Shown here in pieces: positions 57,201 through 63,939 of a stretch of 64,000 nt of DNA. Source of the DNA: Maniola hyperantus (lineage: Eukaryota; Arthropoda; Insecta; Lepidoptera; Nymphalidae); contig NC_048563.1 of assembly GCF_902806685.2 (NCBI RefSeq), forward strand, positions 3,563,098-3,627,097, in the 5' to 3' direction. The notes beneath the pieces were generated by a model that saw only the letters and a list, made by a program, of their open reading frames with translations, made no database searches and had not been told where the DNA came from. The translations under genes were made by a program, and so were the position numbers. Numbering within the stretch: position 1 is the first letter of the stretch; each line of letters opens with the position of its first letter.

Positions 57201-58664
57201 ATTAATGAGTTTTTCATATTATTAGTATTGAAGGATGAACGCATCACGATTTTGTTACTTCCTAGAACATCTACTTCATGTCTATTTATAAACTTTAGTA
57301 CGTGACAGGTCGAGGCTCCGGTTCGGACATCGCTTTCTACGGTATCGTACCGGAACGCTAAATCGCTAGGCGGCACGGCTTTGCCGGTAGGTTGGTAACT
57401 AGCCAAGGCCATAGCCTCCCACCAGACTAGATCAGAGTCAGTTTAGAAATTATAAATTTAGAAATTAGAAAGTATAAATTCCTAAATCGCCCGGGAATCG
57501 AACCTGGGACCTCCCACTAATAAAACCACAGCGCTTATCACTGCGGGGAGATTGCTCAACGCATGCCGGACATACGCCACAGGTTGAGATGGCTAGCTAA
57601 TCCTGAATAGTTAGGTATTTCTAATCCCGGAAAATCGAAGTTTCCACGGGATTTCTACAAAATCGAAATCCACGCGGACGAAGTCGCGAGTATCGAGATA
57701 TTTTCTTGCATAAATCTTGTCTAACAAAACCATTGACCTTGCTAAAAAATTGTAAATACAATGGTTTTTTGTTTGAATTGATTTTAGAGTTCCGTACCAC
57801 AAAAAAAAAAACGGAACCCTTATAGGATCACTTTGTTGTCTGTCTGTCTGTCAAGAAACCTACAGGGTACTTCCCGTTGACCTAGAATCATGAAATTTGG
57901 TAGGTAGGTAGATCTTGTAGCAGGCATTCGGGGAAAAATCTGAAAACCGAGAATTCGTGGAATACATTACATAAAACAAATTAAATTGTGGTCATAAACT
58001 AATAATAGTATTTTCAATTTTCGAAGTAAGATTACTAAGGTTATTAAGTGGGGTATCATATGAAAGGTCTTCACCTGTGCATTCTAAAACAGATTTTTAT
58101 TTATTTTTATGCATCATAGTTTTTGAATTATCGTGCAAAATGTCGAAAAAATACGTCTGTAGTAAGGAACCCTCGTTGTGCGAGCCTGACTCGCACTTGG
58201 CCGGTTTTTCATTGGAATCTTAATGCAATTATTCATTTATTTAGGTAACTCGCTTTGCCAGCAACTTTATTCGCGTGAATTTATATTTTAAATATCACGT
58301 GGGAACTCTTAGATTTTCTAGAATAAATAATACAGTTTAGTCGATGTTACTTTAAAAATTATAGACTTTCATACAAATTTTCATCCCCTAACCCACTCAG
58401 GGATGAAATTTCGAAAAATCCTTTCTTATTGGATACTAACTCTTTACAATGAACACACCCGCCAAATTTATATAAGTCAGTCAGTCAGTTTTTTTGAAGT
58501 CGGTTAAAAAGATAAATAAATGGATACTAACACTGGATTCCATTAATATTGTAAGTCAGCTGTTTCCAGGCGAAGACTTCCTGGAATTTACCAAGTCTCC
58601 TCTCCTGTTGATAGCTTCTCACGACCAGCAGTAGGACAGTGAAGATGTGAACTAAGTTCTTCAT
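42260..58664 (-). CDS. Yellow/major royal jelly family protein
   Basis: Eleven exons: 58664-58532, 53639-53523, 51666-51604, 50954-50856, 49554-49378, 48698-48582, 48315-48142, 47516-47338, 46979-46796, 42693-42591 and 42317-42260 (TAA). All join in phase, nearly all in phase 1, for 467 residues. A signal peptide (MKNLVHIFTVLLLVVRSYQ) indicates secretion. Family landmarks in order: NNVPMGVERVGDRLFITVPR, STLNYVSL, RADQCGRLWMVDTG, FAFAYVPDLTTYGLIVYSL, NNSWRLTHNYFYFNPLAGN, FSITLTEPGADGCRTAYFHP, RGGNSQSTMHDYHP, AVSCWNS, DEVWVMSNTLPRFGYSTLDT and NELIAGTVC. An acidic insert (FSDDEPNDNTNWSE) sits near residue 70. Yellow proteins act in cuticle pigmentation and related secreted roles; which member this is cannot be settled here. 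The 10th intron houses the THAP gene on the other strand. Confidence 0.93.
42345..42415 (+). repeat. Repeat R end in the last Yellow intron
   Basis: GGTCAAGTGCGAGTCGGATT and CACGCGAAGGGTTTCGTACA are the R terminus. A LINE scrap (TAGCTCTCTCCATCGCCCGC) follows at 42510-42560. Confidence 0.55.
42700..43533. other. Intron stretch upstream of the THAP gene
   Basis: AAAACTTGTAGCGAAAATTC with GAATTTTCGCTACAAGT-type mirror near 42773-42840 forms a hairpin. The remainder shows no repeat or gene and should include the THAP promoter. Confidence 0.4.
43534..45926 (+). CDS. THAP zinc-finger protein
   Basis: Five exons, 43534-43585, 43914-44117, 44356-44448, 45119-45190 and 45856-45926 (TGA), join in phase 1 throughout and give 163 residues. 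Residues 1-85 form a C2CH THAP domain: CCVPGC, then LHRFPNPNQHIDLFQVWLKK with the conserved Trp, and RRVCRRHFED with the Cys and His ligands, followed by YPTKL near the usual AVPTIF place. THAP domains bind DNA and resemble the P-element transposase DNA-binding domain. The rest is short and Ser-rich, with a basic tail KKWVLTKQEKELCKELSDE. The frame stops at a run of five T. A second frame stays open past it to 46236, so a one-base indel may have shortened the protein. The gene lies inside an intron of the opposite-strand Yellow gene. Confidence 0.8.
44463..44696 (+). mobile_element. Helitron-like H1 in THAP intron 3
   Basis: AAAAGGAAAAGGTGACTGAC start, GGCATGCAGATAGCTATTAT core and GCATAAGCTAGTACC end, 15 bp after the exon 3 donor. 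Confidence 0.7.
45535..45660 (+). mobile_element. SINE 3' fragment
   Basis: GTCATGATCAACTCATTGCC and AGGTCTCCTCTAAGAGTGAG, then TTCGTTCACCATTAAAGCAA, belong to the TAGCCTAGTGG SINE family in reverse. In THAP intron 4. Confidence 0.5.
45927..46236 (+). pseudogene. Out-of-frame 3' extension of the THAP gene
   Basis: After the TGA at 45924-45926, the +1 frame remains open for about 103 codons to a TAA at 46234. It encodes IFDCFAEIENHVIEILKNRS and further hydrophobic/helical sequence ending in a lysine-rich tail. Reaching it from the spliced frame needs a one-base change at the TTTTT run (45920-45924). It may be a real C-terminus hidden by a sequencing error, a polymorphic truncation, or chance in AT-rich DNA. 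Confidence 0.4.
46645..46765 (-). mobile_element. Repeat T end with (TATTC)n-type tail
   Basis: GAATAGAATAGAATG then AAACTTTTTAAAAGTGCTTA and CCACTGGTTCGGAATGCCGT. The same piece lies in opposite orientation at 49600-49745 in the same gene. It ends close to exon 9 of the Yellow gene. Confidence 0.55.
47030..47312 (+). mobile_element. tRNA-derived SINE, good copy
   Basis: Box A TAGCCTAGTGGTTAGGACGT and box B GGAAGCTCGATTCCGGGCAC are followed by CACTTGCTTTAACGGTGAAG, CCAATCCGCACTTGGCCAGC and GCGATGGGTTGATCA. Sister copies: 59710-59965 and 61602-61905. Confidence 0.75.
47555..47765 (-). mobile_element. RTE-like LINE 3' fragment
   Basis: Starts CATCATCATCATCATCAACC; in reverse the peptide has RVAGSRWIQAAQDRGMW near the end. 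Companion of 41415, 61240 and 63005 copies. In Yellow intron 7. Confidence 0.55.
48335..48440. mobile_element. Half of a GC-rich fold-back MITE
   Basis: AATGAGGCGGGGGGATGCCC and TCGCTCGCGCCAGGTTAGCG match the left half of 54953-55107. Confidence 0.5.
48775..49375. other. Yellow intron 5 content
   Basis: Positions 48785-48895 are the Phe-tRNA-like SINE tail (CACAAGCTTTACGCTTAAAC). Positions 49150-49345 form a fold-back with AGTCCCACAAATTGCCATTG-like and GTAATTTGCGGGACTT ends plus GACGTCAGCCGAAATGAAAA, as at 6200-6310. Confidence 0.5.
49600..49745 (+). mobile_element. Repeat T end with ATTCT tail
   Basis: CTTCTCGGTAGGAACGGCGT then TCTATTCTATTCTATTCTAT. Opposite orientation to 46645-46765. Target-primed insertion is likely from the tandem tail. 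Confidence 0.55.
49960..50265 (-). mobile_element. H2 Helitron-like copy plus SINE 3' piece
   Basis: Positions 49961-50153 are H2 in reverse (CTAGCTGATGCCCGCGACTT to GCATTTATAATATTAGTAGG). Positions 50175-50265 are a SINE end (GAGAGGAGACCCGTGCTCTG). Confidence 0.6.
50395..50815 (-). mobile_element. Repeat T, long copy
   Basis: Begins after an A-rich tract, TTTTTTATTCAAATAAACTT, continues with CTACCACTGGTTCGGAATGC and GAACGAGCTGCAGGTCAAAT, and ends GTTTGCGGGATTTTATTATA. Used as reference for the family. Confidence 0.55.
51062..51536 (+). mobile_element. Two tandem Helitron-like H1 copies
   Basis: Positions 51062-51315 and 51318-51536 are both full H1 copies in the same direction, each from GGAAAAGGTGACTGACTGAC to CGAGCATAAGCTAGT, joined with only a few bases between. 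Head-to-tail tandems are a known Helitron habit. Confidence 0.7.
51685..51895. mobile_element. MITE with ACAGTACGC-type inverted ends
   Basis: ACAGTACGCCAACGCAGCCA at the left pairs imperfectly with CGGCCGCGTACTGTA at the right; inner arms GTAGAGCACTGTCTCGGTCG and GACAGAGACAACGCTCTAC pair. Best copy of the family at 31322 and 62474. Confidence 0.65.
51925..52560 (+). repeat. Repeat R split by a fold-back MITE
   Basis: R runs 51930-52050 and resumes 52235-52555 (TCCTATAAGGGTTTCGTTTT end). The gap is the 52052-52194 element plus a short GGAAATCACTCACGATAGTT stretch, giving a clear order of insertion. Confidence 0.65.
52052..52194. mobile_element. 143-bp near-perfect fold-back MITE
   Basis: ATCTGTCCCGGCTTTACTCA then CGTGTTTAGTCGACGTTAGC is mirrored by the reverse complement ending CCGGGACAGAT. 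The loop carries GGGTCCTTTTTCAAGGGCCC. Arms are about 50 bp. Confidence 0.8.
52561..53265. other. Yellow intron 2, mostly unique sequence
   Basis: Positions 52610-52690 are a repeat fragment (AAACTAAAGCTACGAGGGTT, also at 4385 and 19055). Positions 53100-53165 are a degraded H2 end. Nothing else recognised. Confidence 0.4.
53270..53518 (-). mobile_element. Helitron-like H1
   Basis: CTAGCTTATGCTCGCGACTT at the left, a long TCAG microsatellite and CACCTTTTCCTTATATATAT at the right, 4 bp before the donor side of Yellow exon 2. Confidence 0.7.
53675..54095 (-). mobile_element. H2 fragment then H1 copy
   Basis: Positions 53675-53835 are a truncated H2-like piece (GCAACGGTGCAACGGATTGA). Positions 53833-54092 are H1 (GCTCGCGACTTCGTCCGCGT to a long TCAG run). 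Confidence 0.6.
54096..54952. other. AT-rich intron stretch
   Basis: No gene or family recognised. GGTAGGTACTAGGTACTGTA-type TAGGTA words are frequent near 54840-54950. Confidence 0.35.
54953..55107. mobile_element. 155-bp GC-rich fold-back MITE, best copy
   Basis: TTCGCGACAGGTTGAGATGG pairs with CCATTTCGACCTGTCGCGAA. Inner CGGGGGTGACACCCCGC and GTGCGGGTGTGCGGGGCATT also pair. Confidence 0.75.
55510..55862 (-). mobile_element. tRNA-derived SINE
   Basis: In reverse, a box B (GGTTCGATTCC, from GGAATCGAACCCGGGACCTC) and a box A-like end near 55850 mark the tRNA head. The body has ACGGCATCGTACCGGAACGC and TGCCGGTAGGGTGGTAACTA. Relatives: 9840, 24320 and 57335. Confidence 0.7.
55900..56475 (+). 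mobile_element. CR1/Jockey-like LINE reverse-transcriptase C-terminus
   Basis: Frames at 55985-56425 read AKYQLAALDAVDRRARRLIG, then GLSVFYRIYFGECAQELFDL, RASFHPYVVDIPSTRTKRFA and VWNTLPRYVFP. This is the C-terminal region of a non-LTR reverse transcriptase. It ends at the same TCTTAGGCC..GGTGTGAT 3' UTR as the copy at 15250. 5' truncated; not a functional gene. Confidence 0.7.
56476..57330. other. Yellow intron 1 repeats
   Basis: Positions 56715-56800 are a repeat R end (GCGAGTCAGACTCGCGCAAC). Positions 56905-57085 match the left-edge repeat (CATCAATCATTATTACACTC, TTGTTGTGATTGGCTGAAAT). No gene. Confidence 0.5.
57335..57560 (-). mobile_element. SINE copy, 5' truncated
   Basis: ACGGTATCGTACCGGAACGC, TTTGCCGGTAGGTTGGTAAC and GGAATCGAACCTGGGACCTC match 55510-55862. 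Confidence 0.65.
57600..57695 (-). mobile_element. Helitron-like H2 end fragment
   Basis: GGAAAATCGAAGTTTCCACG then AATCCACGCGGACGAAGTCG. Partial. Confidence 0.5.
57785..58206 (-). repeat. Dispersed repeat R, near-complete copy
   Basis: From AGAGTTCCGTACCACAAAAA through AACCTACAGGGTACTTCCCG, ATCATATGAAAGGTCTTCAC and TGAATTATCGTGCAAAATGT to GCCTGACTCGCACTTGGCCG. Confidence 0.7.
58207..58531. other. Start of Yellow intron 1
   Basis: A degraded Helitron-like passage (CGGGTGTGTTCATTGTAAAG in reverse, TCAGTCAGTCAG) is near 58250-58490. Nothing else. Confidence 0.4.
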
Positions 58665-58689
58665 TTTCTTGGCTTATCTGAAAAGGTTT

Positions 58690-58800
58690 CGAGCTAAAAA
58701 CTAAGAGCCTTTTTTTGGGTTCCCTAGTAAACAAGGTGCGTGCCCGGGATCGAACCCCCGACTTTCGATGAGGAGGCGGACGTCCTATCCACTACTCACT
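58690..58800 (-). mobile_element. SINE head fragment next to the Yellow start
   Basis: GTGCGTGCCCGGGATCGAAC is box B of the TAGCCTAGTGG family in reverse, and CTACTCACTAGGATT is a box A remnant. It sits about 60 bp 5' of the Yellow start codon. Confidence 0.6.
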
Positions 58801-58894
58801 AGGATTTAAATTTTTTTTTTAAAGGAATTCAGCAAATAAAATATTACCTATGACGGAAAAATATTTCTAGGCAGGTAGTTTTTAAATTTAACAT

Positions 58895-59126
58895 TAATCC
58901 ATACTAATATTATTAATGTGAAAATCTGTCTGTCTGTCTGTCTGTCTGTCTGCTAGCTTCTCACGGCTCAACCGTTCAACCGATTTTGACGAAATTTGGT
59001 ACAGAGATAGCTTGCATCCCGGGGAAGGACATAGGCTACTTTTTATCCCGGAAAATTGAAGAGTTCCCACAGGATTCTTAAAAACCTAAATCCACGCGTA
59101 CGAAGTCGCGGGCATCAGCTAGTTAT
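58895..59126 (+). mobile_element. Helitron-like H2
   Basis: TACTAATATTATTAATGTGA start, (TCTG)n and GCGGGCATCAGCTAGTTA end. A second, truncated copy in reverse is at 59218-59297. Confidence 0.7.
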
Positions 59127-59299
59127 GAACATTTATCAAAATTATTGTATTATGAAAAAATATAGGTAACTAGATGATTTAGGGTTTTAAAATAGTATAA
59201 AAAAATTAATAAATAAAATCGGTTGAACGGTTGAGCCGTGAGAAGCTAGCAGACAGACAGACAGACACTTTCGCATTTATAATATTAGTATGGATTCTT

Positions 59300-59705
59300 A
59301 CCTTAATTCCGAAATAAAAAATTCACGCACACTTTTAATTTTTTTATTCATAAAAACACTTAATTACTCATCGCTAATTTATCATTTTCATATGACGATT
59401 TTTATAAATTCTATAAAAATTTGAAAATAAAAAAAATAGTAAGTTAAAAAGACAACTAACAAATATCTATTATATCACGATCTATATCACATCTTTCAAG
59501 AAGCAAGGCAACTACAAAACTAAGTACACTTTATGTAGTAACATCAACATAGGTATTGAATAGGTAAATATATACCTACCTACTTATTTACCTCCCTATT
59601 GCGCGAATTCATCTTAACATAGTAAGTAATTACCTATGCTGACGTAGGATTTTACGGCGAAAAATTTCACACAATGCTTTTATGCTGATGCATGCAACTA
59701 ACAAC
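59300..59705. other. AT-rich intergenic stretch
   Basis: Upstream side of the first Yellow gene. No repeat family or gene recognised. Confidence 0.35.
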
Positions 59706-59709
59706 ACTT

Positions 59710-59965
59710 GTGATAGCCTTATAGTGGTTGAGTTAGGACGTCCGTCTTCTAATAGGAGGTCGGGGGTTCAATCCCGGGCACGCACCTATAACTTTTCTGA
59801 GTTATGTGCGTTTTAATTAATTAAATATCACTTGCTTTAACGGCGATGGAAAACATCATGAGGAAAGATGCATGCCTGAGAGTTTATGGCCAAAACTCTT
59901 CTTACTCTGAGAGGAGACCCGTGCTCTGTAGTGAGCCGGTGATGGGTTGATCATGATAATGATGA
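59710..59965 (+). mobile_element. tRNA-derived SINE
   Basis: GTGATAGCC..GTGGTTGAG box A-like, GGGGGTTCAATCCCGGGCAC box B, then CACTTGCTTTAACGGCGATG and GAGAGGAGACCCGTGCTCTG. A 5-bp-scale interruption splits box A. Confidence 0.65.
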
Positions 59966-60215
59966 TGCAACTAAATGTCCGCAACTACGTCCGTGTAGAT
60001 ATAGAGTTTTTAATCCCACGAGGCCTTTTTTAGTTTTTAGGGATAAAAGTATATTAAGCTATCTGATGTCCACATTCCGAATTTACGCTAAATCGGTTCA
60101 GTACAAACAGTACAGTTGGCGAGGCAGGGGTGTTTTTACCCTGTTATTAATTCGATAGCTTGATTTCTCAAACCGGAGCGTGTGTAGCGAAAGGGTGTGG
60201 AGCGTGTATTACGTG

Positions 60216-60737
60216 CAGTGTTTCTATGTACACGGTAATTACCGTAGATGCACCGTAATTCAGTCCTAATCTACCGTCAAGGTAATATGCCCATTACCTT
60301 GACCGTGTCACCGTAATACAAAAATCACGTTAAAAATTCATAATATACTGCGTAATACGAGTACGAATCTCAGTCACGTTAGCATATTTCGTAATGGCAA
60401 CATTTCTCTTGCTCTCGGTTTAAGCATCAAATCTCAGCGATCTATTTTCGTCCTTATTCAAGTAATTAGGAAGGAATGAAATGTAAAATTAATGAGATTT
60501 AACAAAATATTAATATGAATAAATCCGTTTATGAAAAAGATATTGCTATGCTAGGAGAGTCAGATTCAGAATAATATTAATAATTGATTAAAAAGCAAAT
60601 TCGTGACTTTTTTCTTCTAAAAATGACACGGTAATTTACACGGTATTCTTTTACCTAATCCACCGTAATTAAATCTAGAAACACCGTAATTTTAACCCTT
60701 CAACACGGTAATTCTCGATTTACATATGGAAACACTG
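60216..60737. mobile_element. 522-bp hAT-like MITE with 8-bp duplication
   Basis: CAGTGTTTCTATGTA at the left and the inverted TACATATGGAAACACTG at the right are the ends. ATTACGTG (60208-60215) and ATTGCGTG (60738-60745) flank it, 7 of 8 matching, the target length used by hAT elements. Inside, about ten copies of ACCGTAAT or its reverse ACGGTAAT cluster toward the two ends (near 60234, 60250, 60309, 60629, 60660, 60681 and 60703). Clustered subterminal repeats are typical transposase-binding sites. Confidence 0.75.
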
Positions 60738-61030
60738 ATTGCGTGTGAGTTGCGCGAGTGTGGAGGATGGGTTGCGCGTGTGTGTTGCGGGTTTGGAGCG
60801 TGTATGGCGCGGGTTTGTTGCGGGTTTGGAGCGTGTATGGCGCGGGTTTGTTGCGGGTTTGGAGCGTGTATGGCGCGGGTTTGTTGCGGGTTTGGAGCGT
60901 GTATGGCGCGGGTTTGTTGCGGGTTTGGAGCGTGTATGGCGCGGGTTTGTTGCGGGTTTGGAGCGTGTATGGCGCGGGTTTGGAATGTATGTGAAGAGTT
61001 GCGCGTGAGTTGCGCGTGTGTAGCGCATAA
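60738..61030. repeat. 33-bp G-rich minisatellite
   Basis: The unit GCGCGGGTTTGTTGCGGGTTTGGAGCGTGTATG (33 bp) is given here by its parts: GCGCGGGTTTGTTGCGG and GTTTGGAGCGTGTATG. About six uninterrupted copies run 60790-60985 with degenerate edges. As 33 is divisible by 3, several frames stay open on both strands, but no start context, splice sites or conserved peptide support a gene. One strand has strong G/T bias. Confidence 0.8.
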
Positions 61031-61239
61031 GTGTGTGTTTATTTTTAGTTTAATTTGATAAGTCTACGGATTACGAAATACCTAGCATTAAACATGACAT
61101 CGACAAAAAATTAAGATGGGTTTTGTTACCAGTTTACAATCGCTATTGTAGGTCAAAATCAAAGACATTTGATTCAGTTATTTATTTATTTTATACCACG
61201 AATTGTTCTTAAATAGACCGACATAGTCAACGGGTTGAC

Positions 61240-61480
61240 AAGCTGAAGTGGCTATAAGCAGGGCACGTAGTTCGAAAAACCGATAGACGTTGGGGTTCTA
61301 AGGTGCTACAATGGCGACCTCGCACCGGCAAGCTCAGCGTTGGAAGATCCCGCACTAGGTGGACAGACGACATCAAAAGCACGGGGCCGCTGGATAGCGC
61401 GTCCTAAGACCTTGGCGTGTGGAAGTCCCTACAAGAAACCTATTTCCAGCAGTGGAGTCTATTGGTTGATAATGATGATG
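61240..61480 (+). mobile_element. RTE-like LINE 3' fragment
   Basis: Reads KLKWL..GHVVRKTDRRWGSK, then GRSRTRWTDDIKS and WSLLVDNDDDG, a typical RTE C-terminus and GAT-rich tail. Stops and frameshifts make it inactive. Confidence 0.65.
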
Positions 61481-61506
61481 ATGGCTCATAAATTATTATT
61501 ATGAGG

Positions 61507-63347
61507 TTAGTATTTTTCACACGGAGTGTTCCGGATGAGATCTCGAACTTTTCCACTGAAAAAAAAATACAATTTAACAAAGGTACTCGTAGGTACAAAA
61601 GCAGTGATAGCCTAGTGGTTAAGACGTCCGCCTCTTATTAGGCAGGTCGGGGATTCGATACTGGGCAAGCACCTCTAACTTTTCGGAGTAATGTGCATTT
61701 TAAGCAATTAAAATATCACTCGCTTTAACGGTGAAGGAAAACATCGCGAGGAAACCTGCACCTGCATTTAGAGTTCTCTATAATGTTCTCAAAGGTGTGA
61801 AGTCTACCAATCTGCACTAGGCCATCGTGGACTATGGCTAAACCCTTCTCATTCTGAGTGGAGACCCGTTCTCAGTAGTTGACCGGAGATGGGTTAATCA
61901 TGATGATGGTGTACAAACCTGTGTATGTAAAAGTTAACTTCACTAGTGTTGAGGGTCGAAAAGACGAATTTCGGCATCTGATTTACAAGCACCCATACCT
62001 CGTCACCCTTTATTTTCAGATCTGAAAAATACACAAAAGATGCGCAGATAGCTATTGTGACGTAGGCGTCCGCTAAGAAAGGATTTTTAAAAATTTAACC
62101 CCTAAGGGGGTGACATAGAGGTTTGAAATTTGTGTAGTCCACGCGGACGAAGTCGCGAGCATAAGCAAGTTATTTATGAATTACTAGCTTATGCTCGCGA
62201 CTTCGTCCGCGTGGACCACAGAAATTTCAAACCCCTATTTCAAACCCTTAGGGATTGAATTTTCAGAAATCCTTTCTTAGCGGATGCCTACGTCATAATA
62301 GCTATCTGCATGCCAAATTTCAGCCCGATCCGTCCAATAGTTTGAGTTGTGCGTTGATAGATCAGTCAGTCAGTCACCTTTTCCTTTTATATATATTTAA
62401 AAACATTAAGCATCGGGTTATATTAAGTGCACTATCAAAATGCCAAAATGTACATGCAAACCACATGTAGATACAGTAGGCGGCAGAAAATATTGAATAT
62501 CGACTTTTAGAAAGAGACAGCGGTTCCGTAAAGCGTTGTCTCTGTCGTCGAGACCGACAAAACCTCACACAGGTGTGAGTGATAGAGACAACGCTCTACG
62601 AAGCAGAAATCTTTTTCTAAAGCTCTATGTACAACATTTCCTGCCGGCTACTATAGTCTATTTGTACCTGATATATAAACCAGCTTAGTGTGATCTTGTG
62701 CCACGATTCCAATATTTTCGGGCGCCATTTTGCTGTCGACGTGCCAACACAAAATGGCGTCTTGCGCGGGGTTCGCAAAGAACAACGTCTTCGATGGTGC
62801 ATGGTACCCGTGGGAGCCACTCTGGGTTTTTATTCCTCGTGTTCCTACTACCTAAAACAATAAATTAACTTCATTGATATACGAGTAAGTATATTAGCCG
62901 ATGCCCGCGACTTCGTACGCGTGGATTTAGGGTTTTAAATACCCTGTGGGAACTCCTTGATTTTCCGGGATAAAAAGTAGCCTATGTCACTCTCCGTGTC
63001 TCTAATTATACCGTCCACCTAGTGGTGGATTTTCCAACGCTGCGCCTTCCGGTGCGAGGTCGTCTTTCTAGCACCTTAAGACCCCAACGTGTATCGGTTT
63101 TACGAACTATGTGCCCTGCCCATTGCCACTTCAGCTTCGCAACCCGTTGAGCTATGGCGGTTACTCTAGATCTAGTTTTAAGTTACCTTAACGTTATTGT
63201 CGATGTCTCCACTCTTAAGAAACTTGGTATTGATGGAGAACTCCTGGTTCGACACCATGGGGTGGTAGTAGGCTGTTCTGTCACCATGGGCGTCAGGTTC
63301 CGACAGCGCAATGCTGAAGAGACCATCCTTCCAGTTGATAACGTAAC
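61507..63347 (-). CDS. Second Yellow/MRJP family gene (3' part only)
   Basis: Four 3' exons: 63347-63187, 62851-62668, 62021-61919 and 61555-61507 (TAA). Their phases (1 to 0, 0 to 1, 1 to 2, 2 to stop) and two exact lengths (184 and 103 bp) equal those of exons 8-11 of the neighbouring Yellow gene, so the pair arose by tandem duplication. Peptides include WKDGLFSIALSEPDAHGDRT, AYYHPMVSNQEFSINT, DAILCWHV, DEVWVLVNQMPKFVFSTLNT and the C-terminal VRDLIRNTPCEKY. The usual RG-NSQS motif reads RGIKTQSGSHGYH here. Earlier exons lie beyond the right edge; none is seen between 63348 and 64000. Confidence 0.9.
61602..61905 (+). mobile_element. tRNA-derived SINE in the last Yellow-2 intron
   Basis: AGTGATAGCCTAGTGGTTAA box A, GGGGATTCGATACTGGGCAA box B, CGCTTTAACGGTGAAGGAAA body and GATGGGTTAATCATGATGAT end. 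It finishes about 14 bp before the donor side of the 61919 exon. Confidence 0.75.
62035..62396. mobile_element. Two Helitron-like H1 copies facing each other
   Basis: Positions 62040-62170 are an H1 end in + orientation (GCGAGCATAAGCAAGTTA). Positions 62183-62396 are H1 in reverse (CTAGCTTATGCTCGCGACTT). The termini are 10-15 bp apart, creating a hairpin-prone junction. Confidence 0.65.
62474..62650 (+). mobile_element. MITE of the ACAGTAGGCGGCAG family
   Basis: ACAGTAGGCGGCAGAAAATA at the left and TTTCCTGCCGGCTACTATAG at the right are inverted ends; GTTGTCTCTGTCGTCGAGAC and GATAGAGACAACGCTCTACG pair inside. Confidence 0.65.
62888..63175 (-). mobile_element. H2 fragment and RTE-like LINE fragment
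   Basis: Positions 62888-63010 are an H2 start in reverse (GATGCCCGCGACTTCGTACG). Positions 63010-63170 are an RTE 3' piece in reverse (GTCCACCTAGTGGTGGATTT, CTTCGCAACCCGTTGAGCTA). Directly beside the donor of a Yellow-2 exon. Confidence 0.6.
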
Positions 63348-63388
63348 CTAAAAGAGTAAAAACATAAAATTCTGATGAAGAATTTCAG

Positions 63389-63905
63389 AATAGGCTACTT
63401 GACAATTTTTTTAAGTTGGTCTTAAATGGTTAATATTTGTCCTATTATATCAAAAAAATTAACACTATATTTTTTTGCGCCCTAAAAACCGTAAAACTTT
63501 AATTTAAAAAAATATTTTTCTTAGACAGGTGAAAACACTGTCGGCCATGTTTGGCCGATAGATTATCTGTGCTCTGACGTCATGCATTTGTAAACAACAG
63601 TATAACCCTAGGGTTACTGTTGTTTACAAATGCATGACGTCAGAGCACAGATAAAGACATGCATTTGTAAACAACAGTATAACCCTAGGGTTACTGTTGT
63701 TTACAAATGCATGACGTCAGAGCACAGATAATCTATCGGCCAAACATGGCCGACAGTGTTTTCACCTGTCTAAGAAAAATATTTTTTTAAATTAAAGTTT
63801 TACGGTTTTTAGGGCGCAAAAAAATATAGTGTTAATTTTTTTGATATAATAGGACAAATATTAACCATTTAAGACCAACTTAAAAAAATTGTCAAGTAGC
63901 CTATT
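63389..63905. mobile_element. 517-bp near-perfect palindrome (fold-back element)
   Basis: AATAGGCTACTTGACAATTT at 63389 is mirrored at AAATTGTCAAGTAGCCTATT ending at 63905, and pairing continues along nearly the whole arms (CAGACATAA-free; GACAGGTGAAAACACTGTCG with its complement). The centre has two hairpins of TTTGTAAACAACAGTATAAC type separated by AAGACA. No coding sequence. A shortened relative is at 18485-18751. Confidence 0.85.
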
Positions 63906-63939
63906 TCCGATACGGATTTTACACCAAGCGAGAAAAATC

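Noticed and set aside
60726..61058. Cysteine-rich repeat protein RVCCGFGACMA (+) or its antisense NPRHTRSKPAT
   Set aside because: The frames stay open only because the 33-bp unit is a multiple of three; the opposite strand is equally open and there is no start or splice context.
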